This document shows, piece after piece, positions 25,141 through 36,740 of a stretch of DNA of 64,000 nucleotides; position 1 is the first letter of the stretch; every line of letters begins with the position of its first letter. The translations under genes were made by a program, and so were the position numbers. Source of the stretch: Lineus longissimus (taxonomy: Eukaryota; Nemertea; Pilidiophora; Heteronemertea; Lineidae); contig NC_088309.1 in the NCBI RefSeq assembly GCF_910592395.1, positions 21,144,599 through 21,208,598 of the forward strand. The letters run 5' to 3'. The notes below the pieces were generated by a model that did no database searches, was not told the DNA's origin, and saw only the letters and a list, made by a program, of their open reading frames with translations.

Positions 25141-25850
25141 AAAAATTGCTGCCTTTCCCTCACCAATTTAAAAATCTGAGAGGTTTTCGTCGTCCCAGTC
25201 CTCCATCTCCATGTCCACCACGCCAATATCATCAGCTGGCTTACTGGCTTGGTGGAGATATTCATGTCGCCTCTCAAAAGTTGGTCCCTTCGCATTACCG
25301 AGGCACCCCAACCTCGTATTGGCCGAAATGCATTAACTGGTGAGCTTTCCCTTTCTGGCTCAGCTGGAACTTGTCGCTTTGTCTCGGTGGAAGAAAGATC
25401 GCCTCCAAGTCCAATTCTAAATCAAGCTCCATCTGATCGAGTGTTTGTGTCGGTCCCCGGTATGCATCTGACGGTCCAAGGTTCTCCATCCCGATACCGT
25501 ACACCAAGAAGTCGTACGGCCGAGGTTGTGGGGCGCGTGCCCCGTGCTGCGCTTGGCCTGACACGTTTTATTGGAGGCAGCTTCGCGGGCCTGAGGTCGC
25601 ATAATGGTGCAAATGCTGGTGGTTTCACCTCCTCCCGGAATTCGATTAGCCGAGCAGCTGCCAGCCCTGGGATTGCAGCTTCGCTCAAACTCCTTCTAAA
25701 GCTCAATTTTGCTCTCTTCTCTCTGCTGGAGCAAGACTCCTTGCTCCCCTGCTTTTATTCGGGTCTTTTAAAGGCTTTACTTGTGTTGGCTTACATGCCA
25801 TTTTCGCAAAATAAGAAGTGCGCAAGATGAAAACAAGTTTGGTTAGCGAG
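25141..25850 (-). pseudogene. GC-rich stretch with protein-like but frame-broken reading on the minus strand
   Basis: This block is richer in C+G than its surroundings and stays open in several frames. On the minus strand, a reading (about 25564 to 25295) containing TLDQMELDLELDLEAIF is followed in another frame by a reading ending ADDIGVVDMEMEDWDDENL and SDF-stop near 25170. The acidic, protein-like composition suggests a decayed ORF, perhaps of a retroelement, or an unrecognised terminal exon. I cannot name a family. The long + strand ORF over the same DNA (25249-25830) has no recognisable content. Confidence 0.25.
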
Positions 25851-25887
25851 AACTTTGATTTGTTTCTGCCTTGCAACGTCATCACGT

Positions 25888-25935
25888 CGCAACGCCTGAA
25901 GACGTCATAGATCTGGGAAGTGTGATGACGTCACT
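25888..25935. promoter_or_regulatory. CRE-type sites in a CpG-containing island
   Basis: GACGTCA at 25901-25907 and a perfect TGACGTCA at 25926-25933 lie 25 bases apart, with CGTCA-like words just upstream. CREB/ATF proteins bind this palindrome. CpG-rich DNA continues on and off to about 27.5 kb, so this may be the promoter of an unannotated transcript. No first exon can be fixed. Confidence 0.4.
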
Positions 25936-26606
25936 TTGCTGCATCCGATGTGCAGGACGTTGTAACCACATTACCTTTCCCCTAACAGATTATAAAGCTA
26001 ACAGTCACTCGCTCCTAATGTTTACCTGGCATGAAAGACCTCAGCCAATCCATTTTCGACGGTAATGACAATGATTTCAGGGTTTGGGGCCGGGGTCTAA
26101 ATTTGTTTGGTCCAATTTGCCTTAATCTCGTCCGTCTGCCACCGTCGTGGCTTCGCGGGTTATTGATAATTGGGTTCCCAAATCCACGCCCGTGAACACA
26201 TCAGTCTCTATACTGTCCAGAAAGGTTTCCAGCAGAAACAGTTGTCATTCTTATCTAGTCCAGAAGACATTCCTTGTGCCATATAAAAAAATATTAAAAA
26301 TATCAAGAGACGGCCCCCTGGCCCTGGCTATACGAGATCAATGAAATTAGCACCAATATCAGACTTACGTTTTTTTAATTCCGGGGAGCAGGCGTAAAAT
26401 CTGTCTTACCACAAGCTAGCGAAACGTGGAGAACATTGTTAAGCCATCAACGCGCGGCGAACTCCAGATTTGGCCCATCCTAAACCCCACATTCTCAGGA
26501 ATCGCTCCTCCTTAATTGGTTTTGCGCTTTTTTTCGGCCAATGCGGAGAAAATGTTAGAAATGTCTCAGGTGTACACCGGACGCAGTGGACCACCGGCTT
26601 CGCGCT

Positions 26607-26654
26607 GTCGCCTGGTGGACGATCAGTCCACCGGGCGGTGGACTGATCGGCGAC
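26607..26654. repeat. Perfect 13-bp-arm hairpin
   Basis: CGATCAGTCCACC (26620-26632) and GGTGGACTGATCG (26637-26649) are exact reverse complements around GGGC. Outer GTCGCC/GGCGAC words can extend the stem across a bulge. It is not associated with a recognised gene. Confidence 0.7.
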
Positions 26655-26659
26655 CTAAG

Positions 26660-27940
26660 AGTCTAGGTCGGAGATGTCTTGTTTCCTCAGGACTGTGTCT
26701 CTACTGTTGACTTATAGAGAAGAACTTGGCGGGTTCGGAGAGAATTAATCAAGCACGAACGAGCACCATTTGGAGCAAACACAGCCGTGAGTCAAAATTT
26801 TGAATGGACAAGGCTTGGGCCTGTCATGAAAGACATTGTCACAACCAACTATTCGTCCCGTTATTCATTGATGAATGACGGTGAAAGACGCTCTCAAATT
26901 TTTTTTCGGAATATCCTGAATTCGTGAATTCGGAAAGGTGACAGAGAAAAATTACCAGGGAAAGAAATTTGATTTAGGGTCTCAGTTATACACAGGATTA
27001 TTTTAATTGCCGCCGAAAAATTGCTCCGCATGGTCATCCCATCCGCCATTCTCCAAGCGTCGTCAATGGTGATCAGAGTTGCCAAAACTGTCTTACTAGA
27101 CGGACTTCGTGACAATTTCAGCGGGTGCATGTAAATTGGACATTTGGCCCGGCGACCGGGAGATTACCCATCCGCCTGATGATAATGACGTAATCACACG
27201 AATGACGATCGTCTGACCCGCATGGCCATGGGGAATCGGAATGTTACGAAATTTCTCTGTTTAATTCTCTGATTTCACCTCTATTTCGTGCATAAAGACA
27301 ACTTTTGGATGGTAAGTTCATAGATTAGGTATCATAGCTCATCCACATTCCGATTTTTTTGCGTTTCTTGCGTTAAAGGAATGGTAAAGGAATTTTGTGC
27401 GGTCGGCAAAAATTTTGATGGCGGCGTTCCGGCCGCACGTGCACGGGGACGATCCGACCGCACGGCGATTTCTTTCATAAAAAAACGTACGATTCTGTAT
27501 TCTATGATACTCGCCAAAGTGCCGGAGCCAGGTATTCTTGTTCTGTGTGTAATTTTGCATCTGGTAAACTTAATTACGTGGAGATTTTTACCATTTTTTG
27601 ATGGTGAAAATCATGTTGAAACTGACCAGTCCAGTGCGGTTTCGGCTTCCGTTTTGCGTGAACTACGAAGCACATGTTTGCTGTGTGCATAAACAACATG
27701 ACTGTTAGTGTTAGGATGTGTGACATTTGATTTTCGAAGGAACAGGGCTTGCAGGGGAGAATGGGGAAAAGAACAGATTCTAGCGGGTGGGGGACTGGAG
27801 ACGACGCTACAGAAAGCATTTTTTTGTCTTCAGGTTTGAGATAAAAAGCTGAGTTACCAGCATGTCTAGGCCAGGGCCAGGGGGTATATAGCCACTAGGC
27901 CTATAGGCCTAAGTAGGTAGGCCTGGGCATGGGAAAGACA
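26660..27940. other. CpG-containing intergenic DNA
   Basis: ORFs on both strands near 27330-27690 overlap a CpG-rich segment (gccgcacgtgcacggg near 27430) but none has recognisable protein content. It is possibly the 5' end of a non-coding transcript; otherwise I see nothing. Confidence 0.3.
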
Positions 27941-27942
27941 AC

Positions 27943-28198
27943 CTGCAAAAATAAATTGCGGCCATTTTGAAAAAACCCTGTTCACAGGCAAGGTAAGTTT
28001 ACCTTGGCATAAAAGTAAAAAATATACAAGCTTATTTAAGAAATTTACTTGAAGTTGTCCATGTCTTCCAATTTTCTTGATATTTTGAAAGCTTTTGGTG
28101 ATGATTTGACTAAAAAAACATTACTTTTATGTCATGGTAGTCACTTATGCTGCCTGTGAAAAGGGTATTTTCAAAATGGCCGAAATTTATTTTTGCAA
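27943..28198. mobile_element. MITE with about 75-base inverted ends, copy 1
   Basis: The left end (tgcaaaaataaattgcggcc, then attttg and ttcacaggca) matches the reverse complement of the right end (tgcctgtgaa ... ggccgaaatttatttttgca). The core is AT-rich with no ORF. A second, more diverged copy lies 0.6 kb downstream. Confidence 0.75.
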
Positions 28199-28570
28199 TT
28201 GCATACGGTCTATTCTGCCGGTAACTGAGCTGTTCTACTCACCCCCAGACTCCCTCACCCTAAAAGCCTGTGCCTGCCTGGCCCAAAATGTTGGCCCAGG
28301 AAGGGGGCTGTGCCATAAATTGGATGTCCCCCTCAAGGGTCCGATGCAAACTTTGGCAGTTGTCAAACTGGCAGAGAAAGAATTGCTCTTGTCCTCCCCC
28401 CCTCCCCCCATAAAAGTTAGCCACAGGCTGGGAGGTGGAGCTAGCCATAATAATATATGACTGCTCTCTGACCATTTATTGTAAAGCATTTTAACCATAG
28501 GTTGGTCTTTGCAAAGGATTTTCTCTAATATTATGAAATTAATGACTCCAGATCAGAGACAAAACAATAG

Positions 28571-28796
28571 ACAACCTGCGTAAATAAATAAGACATTTTT
28601 CACAGGCAACGTATGTTTACCATGGAAAAAAAGTACAGATATAAAAGCTTATTCAAGCTATCCGTGTCTTCAAATGGTCATGATATTTTGAATGCTTTAG
28701 ATGATGATTTTATTTATAAACTGACTTTAATGTCATGATAAACTTGCGCTGCCTGTGAAAACTCCTTTTCAAAATGGCCGAAATTTATTTTGACAA
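28571..28796. mobile_element. MITE with long inverted ends, copy 2 (diverged)
   Basis: It shares with copy 1 the left-end words taaataaataagacattttt and ttcacaggcaa, the core word gatattttgaa, and the right end tgcctgtgaaaa ... atggccgaaatttatttt. Copies 1 and 2 are direct neighbours in the same orientation. Confidence 0.7.
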
Positions 28797-29127
28797 GCTG
28801 TCTATTATTCGTGGGACCCTTAATCATCCTGCTGGATCATCCCTCTATGTTCTATTGAACAGTTCATTCCTTTGGACCATAATTTTCTCAAAAAACTTTC
28901 CCACCGAGGGGAGATTTTCCAAACATTTGCATACAACTTTTCTATGTCAGAGGGAAAGTGTCCTTGACATCTTCATTAGAACTCTATGGCATCGACACAA
29001 GTGTTGAGGGGGCTCAAAATTGGTTGTGATTTTGAGACATTCACAATTTTGACTGCATAACAGAGTTATTAGTCAAAAGTTAGGCCGTCCAAGAGGGGGG
29101 GGGGGGGTACCTGTCAAAGGAGGTGTT

Positions 29128-29262
29128 CTGCTTTCTGATACCCACTGTGGACAGGTCAATGTCAAGACCACAAAGATACCACAGTTTTCAGGATATGTCC
29201 CTGAAGACAGGCGAATTTCACCACCACAAATATATATCTCGGTGTTCAGATGAGTCCCTCCT
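29128..29262. repeat. Minisatellite, left part of an interrupted array
   Basis: About two copies of a 60-70-base unit (ggacaggtcaatgtc, accacaaa, gtgttcag or equivalent, gtccct) are seen. The same unit resumes at 30600, so the array appears split. A poly-G run lies just left, near 29095-29108. Confidence 0.6.
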
Positions 29263-29759
29263 GGGCACTGGTTAGTGTTACTGTGATATAATATTAGGCT
29301 GAACAGCACATGAGTTTCTTAACCTCTCTAATGTATTTGTCCAAATTTGCACTTGGTGCACCATTTCTCCAGGGTTCAGTGGAATTTTCCCGCCCTGGGT
29401 CATTGAGGTGTTTGTCAGATGTGTTTGTAGGTCATTTCTATGGTTACGCATGAGCATCTTCACTTTAAAGATAATTGATGCAATTAGCTCCTAAATTGTT
29501 ATTGGCTAAGATAGTACGTGTGACGTCTTCATTTAATCAACCAATTCCGGTAGATTGTAGTAACGTGGGCACACCCCACCTCTTTTTCTAAATGTTGTTT
29601 AAAATTCTTCACTTGAGAATAGCCTGTCAGTGTCAGGCTGAAATGTGGCTTGAGTTTTGTCATTTTGTCATTGTAAATACTTTTATTTGTTTGTATGCGA
29701 TGCATCGTACATACAGCATCATACACAATGGCCTCCAGGACATCTTAATCCATGTCCTT

Positions 29760-29890
29760 GAATTCATGCACATCGCTCTAGATGGCACAATCGCCAAGGC
29801 CAAAAGACTCTCCAGAGAGTCTTTTTGGATCCATCGTCTGCGCGCCATGTCGCCGCTAGGACTCAACATTAAGGACAACACGTCCTGGTA
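29760..29890 (+). mobile_element. Relic of a retroelement ORF C-terminus
   Basis: The + frame reads FMHIALDGTIAKAKRLSRES then FWIHRLRAMSPLGLNIKDNT and a stop. A closing 'ESFWIxRLxTLxPxGLN' phrase is typical of the C-terminal region of reverse transcriptase ORFs with a GIY-YIG-like end. Only about 45 residues survive and upstream sequence is not recognisable. The assignment rests on remembered motif wording and is tentative. Confidence 0.4.
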
Positions 29891-29899
29891 GCCTCCCTC

Positions 29900-30600
29900 A
29901 TACTCCTCTGGCTTTTCCATCATTTAGTTTTCCGTATGAGCCCAGGTCATCTTCACTCTCGCATCAACACACCACTTGATGTTGTCATATTTGAAGTGCC
30001 GTTACTCAACTCACAGCAGGGGTATCTCACAGAACCCCAGTCCAAAAAACCATCACCGTACGTCCATACATGCTGAAATAATTAGAAAACATTCTTATTT
30101 CACATCACTAAGCCAAACAGCCACAACCCCTAGCAATTCACCTTCACAGACGTATCACAGCTCCCTCTTACCCCAAAGAGGAAACTGGATTCACCCTCAA
30201 GTAAGTCTTCAAGGACCCAGTAGGCACACTGCCCTACTACACTACACCACTACACCAAAACCGTTCCATTTGGCAGTCTTAAATCTTGCCGAATCTGAAG
30301 TGACACCCCAATGTCATTTTAGCGCCATAATTACCCTGCCCCAACTCTCACTTGACAACCAAACAAGGTCAACAAAGGGGCCGTCACAACCACCGTGGGT
30401 GACGACACAAGGGACAGCAGATGTCTGTCCAACGAGGTTGAGACGTCAGGACGTAAGGACACTGCAACGGTACTCCTCCCGATCTGACGCCCCGTCAGTC
30501 ACAACGGTATTACCCATTGACCAAGAAGCACGCAAAACTCGTTTCATTTTCACATACAGCAACTTTACAACCTTTTCAAATATAACATTACAACCACCTA
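29900..30600. other. Unassigned DNA between two minisatellite parts
   Basis: A 219-codon + ORF (29976-30635) crosses it. It is Ser/Thr/Pro/His-rich, ends inside the minisatellite and matches no family I know. I consider it chance. It may be part of the insertion that carries the retroelement relic. Confidence 0.3.
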
Positions 30601-30970
30601 AAGATCTGTGTGTTCCTATTTCAGATGTCCCCTGAGGACAGGTTGCACAACCGAAAATACGTGTTCAAATTTCAGATTTCCTTGAAGACAGGTCAATGTC
30701 ACAACCAGATAGAGATATTGATGTTTAGGTTTCAGAGATCACTTGAGGTCGGGTCGATGTCACAACCACCAATAGATATCCACAAATAGGTGTTCAGATT
30801 TCAGATGACCCTTGAAAACAGGCCAATGTCACAACCAGAAACAGATCCCGGTGTTCAGATTTTTTATGTCTCTTTGGGGCAGGTCATTGTCATAACCACA
30901 AATTGACAGATCTGTGTTCAGATTTCACATGTCCCTCCATGACAGATCAGTATCACAACCACAAGTAGTG
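30600..30970. repeat. Minisatellite, right part, about 62-70-base unit
   Basis: Five to six copies of gtgttcagatttcagatgtc + cctgaggacaggtcaatgtc + acaaccacaaatagata are seen with substitutions. The caatgtcacaacc word also occurs in the separate array at 36118-36610. Confidence 0.75.
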
Positions 30971-30999
30971 TTGGCTGAAGAAGGAATCGATAGGAAGAG

Positions 31000-33530
31000 G
31001 GGAGTCAGCAAATTCTTAACAAAAAATTATTGCATTATATTTATAATGAGCTTTTGCCGTGAGCTACCACTTATTCACCACTCTGCCATAGCACTGGTGT
31101 CCCATACATGTTTGCGAAACTTCAAATGCGGACAATTAGATTCCTTCAGCTATTGCATGCTGCAGAAACTTCTGGATGTTACCACTGCTTTGTGTGATTA
31201 ACACTTCGATATTCATCCTTAAAAAACTAGAATTTATTGTTTTATTGCAGTCCAGCCAGAGATGTTTTTTTCACAAAAGTATGATGACAAGTACTGAGCT
31301 ATGGATTCAATTCACCTCACCAACATCCCCATTTCCAAGCAAGAACCAGCAAGATCTAGTGAATATCAAGGTAAAAATTTAATTGATTCAAAATTGGATC
31401 CTTGCCTCCTTCCCACGGGTCCGCAAAGACAGACTTTGTACAGTGTAACATTTCAAAGTGGTACCTGGAGGACATCTACAGTTGTGTCCGAATGCGACAC
31501 TAGTAACATAAAATGAAGGAGTGTACCCAAAGAGTTGAGGGATAGATGGAGCTTCTGGATGTTGTACTTTGTATTCAGTGTTCGCTCTGGACTAGGAGAG
31601 TTTATTCTCCAGAAAGTATTCCATCTTCCTTCAAGGGAGATGCTGAATTTTTTAGTGCCCCACCAATTGGGTTTATTGTCCTAGTGACTTCATCTTTGGC
31701 CATCTTGCTTCTGGATGTAATTGGTGCAGTCCCATATAGCTGGAAGTAAAATTCATATCTCTGAACCTGGCTGACATAGATCGAATCTTGATTCCTGCCC
31801 AAACAAAACTCTGCTCAACATCAAATCGCCTCGGACAGTGGACACGGCTGATTATCTGGAGATGGTGTTTAGTATTTCATCACATTGATACACCATCCAA
31901 GGCATCTTGTAATGAAAAACAGCAGGAGTTCCCATGTGGACTGAAGGTAGGTTGGCCTAAACATTAGGCATAAGAAACTGGACAACAACGCAGACAATTC
32001 TCAACATTTTATCTTGCTGAATGTATGTAACAAGTTACTGACAACTATTCACCGAGTCTGAGCAAACGTGATGGTTGTCTGTATTGCACTTTAGACCATT
32101 GATCTGCTTATGGCGGGTAATGGCACTTGTTTCTAAAACAGCTTCGTATTTGCCTTGTGTCTTCATATTTGGCAGATGATTATCTAGGTGTGGAAAAGCC
32201 AGGGGACCGTTCCACGTCATTGTTTATTTTGTTTAGAAAATTTTATTAATGAAAACGGTGGTCCTATTCCAGCTCCTTCATCTGATGGCACAGACTAGTA
32301 AAGAGAAAAGCTACCACACCATCGTCCTCCTGGTAATCAAGCCAAAATCAGTTCACGTGCTGAGGGTTGCAACTCCAACACCACTAACAAGATTTCACTG
32401 TGATCAGCCGACTGCAGCAAAAACTAACTGGAGAAAATGATGAAGGAATCTACAATGTCTTTGCAAGGACAGGCAATCTTAGAATACAAGGTTGGTGTGA
32501 ATGTGAATCTGTGCAGGATAGATAGATAATAAAGATAGGATAGATAGATAAAAAGGCCCTATTGTAAAAATAGAATAAAGATAGGATAGATAGATGAAAA
32601 GGCCCTATTGTAAAAATAGAATCATAAGAAGTTCCTACCTAATCAAAAAACTCCATAAAGAAACCCTAATGTACGATAATCCAACCTAATATCGATCAAA
32701 AAACAAAACCCGGCAGTCTCCTGTATATGAATACATGAATGGGGTCAGGAGGCTGACTCGCAACTCGCTATAGCCCTACTTGGTAAAATGTACAGCAACC
32801 CACCTAGGAACGAGTTTTATTATGAAGATTACACTCCAAGCATCGCCCTGCGGTGTTACTTTACTTCTCGGCCGCTTGGATATCGTAGGGCGGGAGTTTT
32901 AAACACGGGCGGTACAGGAGCTAAAGGGTTTATTGAAATTTTAACATTCTAAATAGTTGTTAGCCAGCAGTGTTGGCAAGTTCCTGACGGATAAGGTTCT
33001 AGAGTGAACTGCAATCACCGTACGATGTCCTTGTGCATTTGACAGCCCCCTCTTAGTATGCCAGAGGCCTTTCATGGAGCTGTTTCTAAAAACTGTCTTT
33101 GTAGAAGTCATTAAAATCAAAAGAACTATAGTCTTATTTTCAGCACCTCAACAGGAAAACCACTGGTAATTGAAGCTGGAAGAGTGCCGTGACATCTCTT
33201 CAGAAACAAGCTGGTTTATGGACAGGGATCACATCAACCAAGTTCAAATGTCTTGAACACGATAGGGCCCCTTCCGTTCTGACTGGAAAAGAGATCTATC
33301 ATCTATGGTTTGTGCATGATCATTGGGGTATCCACAGTTTCTTTGCTGGGATAAATGGAAAGCAGTGGAATTCAACAATGGTGCGACAGCATTTCCTGTC
33401 CTTGCCAAGGACCTAAATATTTGATGACATCATTCCGTCATATATTGCAATGTCCACAATCATTTTATTGTCATCTTTTAGTGGCTGTTGTTAATTGAAT
33501 GTTTAAGATTGAATAGTAGAGCTCATTAAG
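31000..33530. other. Intergenic stretch with one exon-like segment
   Basis: Apart from the repeat at 32515-32632, I see one exon-like block: gttttattgcag before 31252 and atcaag|gtaaaa at 31372. It is open in one frame (SSQRCFFHKSMM...) and has an ATG (MDSIHLTNIPIS) in another, but neither continues into another convincing exon. It could be part of a non-coding transcript. No other gene is supported. Confidence 0.25.
32515..32632. repeat. Short direct repeat with GATA microsatellite
   Basis: Two copies, about 52 bases apart, share ggatagatagat, aaaaggccctattgtaaaaa and tagaat, with flanking gatagata runs. Confidence 0.7.
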
Positions 33531-35680
33531 GGCATACAAAGGTTTTGATGCCTTGCTGGCATATCTGCATCCAAGTAAATAATTGCAGATTCATTTCTTG
33601 CTTTGAAGCAATATTGTTGCTACACTCCTAAAGCGGTGGCAATGCTCAGGTCTTTTCTGCCTCGCGGGCAAATCTGCATACCAGTAATTATGTGCAGACT
33701 TGGCTCTTCCTGAGATTGTAGACTGGGTCCATTGAATGTAACAAAAATAATCGATGCCTATTTACAAATGAAATGAAGAGTCTGCATTTTGGTGCAACTC
33801 CATATAACTGTCGGGTGATTTCGCTCTGAACTTGTGAGACTCTGATCGGTCTGAAATAAATCATTATCCCGCCCCTCTGGGAAAAATTTGCAGCCAGATT
33901 GCACCATTTCCTGCTACCGTCTGAGAGATGGCGATGTCAGGGGCGCATGACGGTGGTTAAACCTATTGCGAATGGGCAGCACAATTGGGTGTAGGATATT
34001 CCGAAACCATTGCACACTCCTGAATCTGCGGTGGGTTGGTACCCCACGCTACGTAAGGAGTAGGTTTCTGGGTAAGACTTGGTCCACGTGAATGGGTCGT
34101 GCCTTAAAAATGATGAGAAGTTGCGAATTGACGCCCTGTGAAGTGTCCTTCGACCAACTAGTGCTAATCCGGTCACTGTCTCCAGGTCACCATACCTCGG
34201 TCAATGAGCGGGCGAAGCACCCAATGGCTCCGTCAGGAGTACATCGTCAACTTCAGCCCGTAGTCAAACCGGTACACGCACAAATATCTTAGTTGAGAGT
34301 GGGGGACATCAGTAAAGTGCTTCTCATCGGGGTAGTACAGTACTACTGTATACAATGACCCCATTTTTTGTTGGATTCATTTCCACTGAGGAGTGGTCGA
34401 TAATGAGAATTTCAGGCCAGTCTGATTATCACCAGTACAGAGGGCAATTATCTAATAGTTATGTGGCTTTCCCTCAAACTGTATACTCTTTCATGTCAAT
34501 TGTAAATTAGTGTTGCTTGGTAGTGTTCAGGGTCTTTTTGTCGAACAGGCACATCTGCATACCAGTAATTATGTGCAGACTTTACTCTTTCTTTGGAGCA
34601 GTACAGTTTTAAGATAAATCCTGTTTGTAATTTTATAAATTAGTTGCTCATTAAGGGCTTACGAAGGTTTTGATGCCTTGCTGGCATATCTACATACCAG
34701 TAAATATGTGCAGATTCATTTCTTGCTTTGAAGCAATATTGTTGCTACACTCCTAAAGCGGTGGCAATGCTCAGGTCTTTTCTGCCTCGCGGGCAAATCT
34801 GCATACCAGTAATTATGTGCAGACTTGGCTCTTCCTGAGATTGTAGGACTGGGTCCATTGAATGTAACAAAAATAATCGATGCCTATTTACAAATGAAAT
34901 GAGGAGTCTGCATTTTGGTGCAACTCCATATAACTGTCGGGTGATTTCGCTCTGAACTTGTGACACTCTGATCGGTCTGAAATAAATCATTATCCCGCCC
35001 CTCTGGGAAAAATTTGCAGCCAGATTGCACCATTTCCTGCTACCGTCTGAGAGATGGCGATGTCAGGGGTGCATGACGGTGGCTAAACCTATTGCGAATG
35101 GGCAGCACAATTGGGTGTAGGATATTCCGAAACCATTGCACACTCCTGAATCTGCGGTGGGTTGGTACCCCACGCTACGTAAGGAGTAGGTTTCTGGGTA
35201 AGACTTGGTCCACGTGAATGGGTCGTGCCTTAAAAATGATGAGAAGTTGCGAATTGACGCACTGTGAAGTGTCCTTCGACCAACTAGTGCTAATCCGGTC
35301 ACTGTCTCCAGGTCACCATACCTCGGTCAATGAGCGGGCGAAGCACCCAATGGCTCCGTCAGGAGTACATCGTCAACTTCAGCCCGTAGTCAAACCGGTA
35401 CACGCACAAATATCTTAGTTGAGAGTGGGGGACATCAGTAAAGTGCTTCTCATCGGGGTAGTACAGTACCACTGTACACAATGACCCCATTTTTTGTTGG
35501 ATTCATTTCCACCGAGGAGTGGTCGATAATGAGAATTTCAGGCAAGTCTGATTATCACCAGTACAGAGGGCAATTATCTAATAGTTAAAACAAAGACCTA
35601 AGACCCAAGACCCAATATTTATGTGGCTTTCCCTTAAACTGTTTACTCTTTCATGTCATTTATAAATTAGTGTTGCTCGT
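33530..35680. repeat. Recent tandem duplication, period about 1126 bases
   Basis: Copy 1 (about 33530-34523) and copy 2 (about 34655-35676) are aligned over nearly 1 kb with only scattered substitutions and single-base indels. Equivalent points are 1125-1126 bases apart. Copy 2 has a private insertion of about 34 bases at 35588-35621 built from aagaccc repeats. The middle part is more GC-rich than the flanks and keeps matching 79-codon minus (33937-34176 / 35063-35302) and 66-codon plus ORFs in both copies; neither matches a family I know. Confidence 0.88.
33563..34830. repeat. Five dispersed copies of a small hairpin core
   Basis: The word atctgcataccagtaattatgtgcagac or a variant occurs at about 33563-33590, 33669-33703, 34551-34580, 34687-34716 and 34795-34829. 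Each can pair TCTGCA with TGCAGA across a short loop. In the 33669 and 34795 copies an outer CTCAGG/CCTGAG pair can extend the stem. Four of the five lie in the duplicated unit; the copy at 34551 sits in the spacer. Confidence 0.65.
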
Positions 35681-36117
35681 TTTACCTCGCATCTCATGGG
35701 CAGAGAGTCGGGTGGAGTCCTGATGCTCCCTGTTGTTGGTCTTTGACTCAGGAGATCATAATCACTTGGGGTAGTTCTTTGATTCTTTTTTACCATGAGC
35801 AGGCCCATTTAGGCCTACAACATGTCATTGTTGTAAATTTCAATTAAGAATAAAATTGTAAACTATGCAAGTGTCATTTTATTTGCTTTAGTGTTTAGGG
35901 CGTTACATCGTTAGATTGGAGCTGCAGAAGAAACTACGTAAATAAGCAGAAGAAATGCTTTCCTCTGAATAAACTAGTAATGCTAGCATTTCAAGAATGT
36001 ACAGAGATGTCATCTTGAGAGTTGTTTCTCACATGCCTGGAAAATGAGGTCCTGTATTGTTCATGCATAGATGTCTTTGAATTTCACCACTTTAATTGGT
36101 TTGATTGATTGCATGAC

Positions 36118-36620
36118 TGGGACAATGTCACAACCTGTAATGGACACACTCATGAAACGGATTCTTTTTTGGGTGTGAACAGAGTAAAAAATAGTGTGGT
36201 AATATGCCACGGGGACAATGTCACAACTGGTGGTTATGGCCTAGCTGTCTGACAATGCCCAAGGTGAAATTTAATCTTGACCCCCCCCCCCGAATGCACA
36301 TACTAAATTGTTAGTCCTCTCTGTTCACCATGTTACAAACAGGTTGATAGGGACAATGTCATAACCTGTAATGGACACTAATGAATCGGATTCATTTTGG
36401 GATGTGATGTGAAGATTTGCACAGAGTATAAAATAGTGTGGTATATGCCACAGGGACAACATCACAACTGGTGGTTATGGCCTAGCTGTCTGACAATGTC
36501 CAAGGTGAAATTTAATCCTGACCCCCGGAATGCACATACTAAATAAGTAGCCCTCTCTGTTCACCATGCTGCAAACAGGTTGATAGTGACAATGTCACAA
36601 CCTGTGGTAAGCGAATGCTC
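36118..36620. repeat. Tandem repeat, two 232-base units plus a partial third
   Basis: Copy 1 (36118-36350) and copy 2 (36351-36587) both read gggacaatgtcacaacctgt, then ggacac, tagtgtggta, gtggttatggcctagctgtc, and ctctctgttcacc. A third start occurs at about 36588. A poly-C run (36281-36290) in copy 1 is shorter in copy 2. Confidence 0.8.
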
Positions 36621-36740
36621 AGGCTGGTGAGAGTAGGTTATGACATTGTCTCTTGCTTAATTCTAATTATCAGCTTCAGATTCGTTTGGCTCTGCAGTGG
36701 CAAGCAAAGCAATGGATTTCGGCACAAAAATAAAGGAGTA

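Noticed and set aside
25249-25830. 193-codon + ORF in GC-rich DNA
   Set aside because: Low stop density follows from GC content; several frames on both strands are open and none matches a family.
29976-30635. 219-codon + ORF
   Set aside because: It has no recognisable domain, Thr/Ser/His/Pro-rich chance composition, and its end runs into a minisatellite.
31252-31372. Exon-like block reading PEMFFSQKYDDKY, which recalls the start of a CKS protein
   Set aside because: It stops at once, and the following CKS residues are absent; the resemblance is too short.
33937-35302. Pair of matching 79-codon minus ORFs as a duplicated gene
   Set aside because: No family resemblance, no splice or start context, and the other strand is open as well; conservation follows from the recent DNA duplication.
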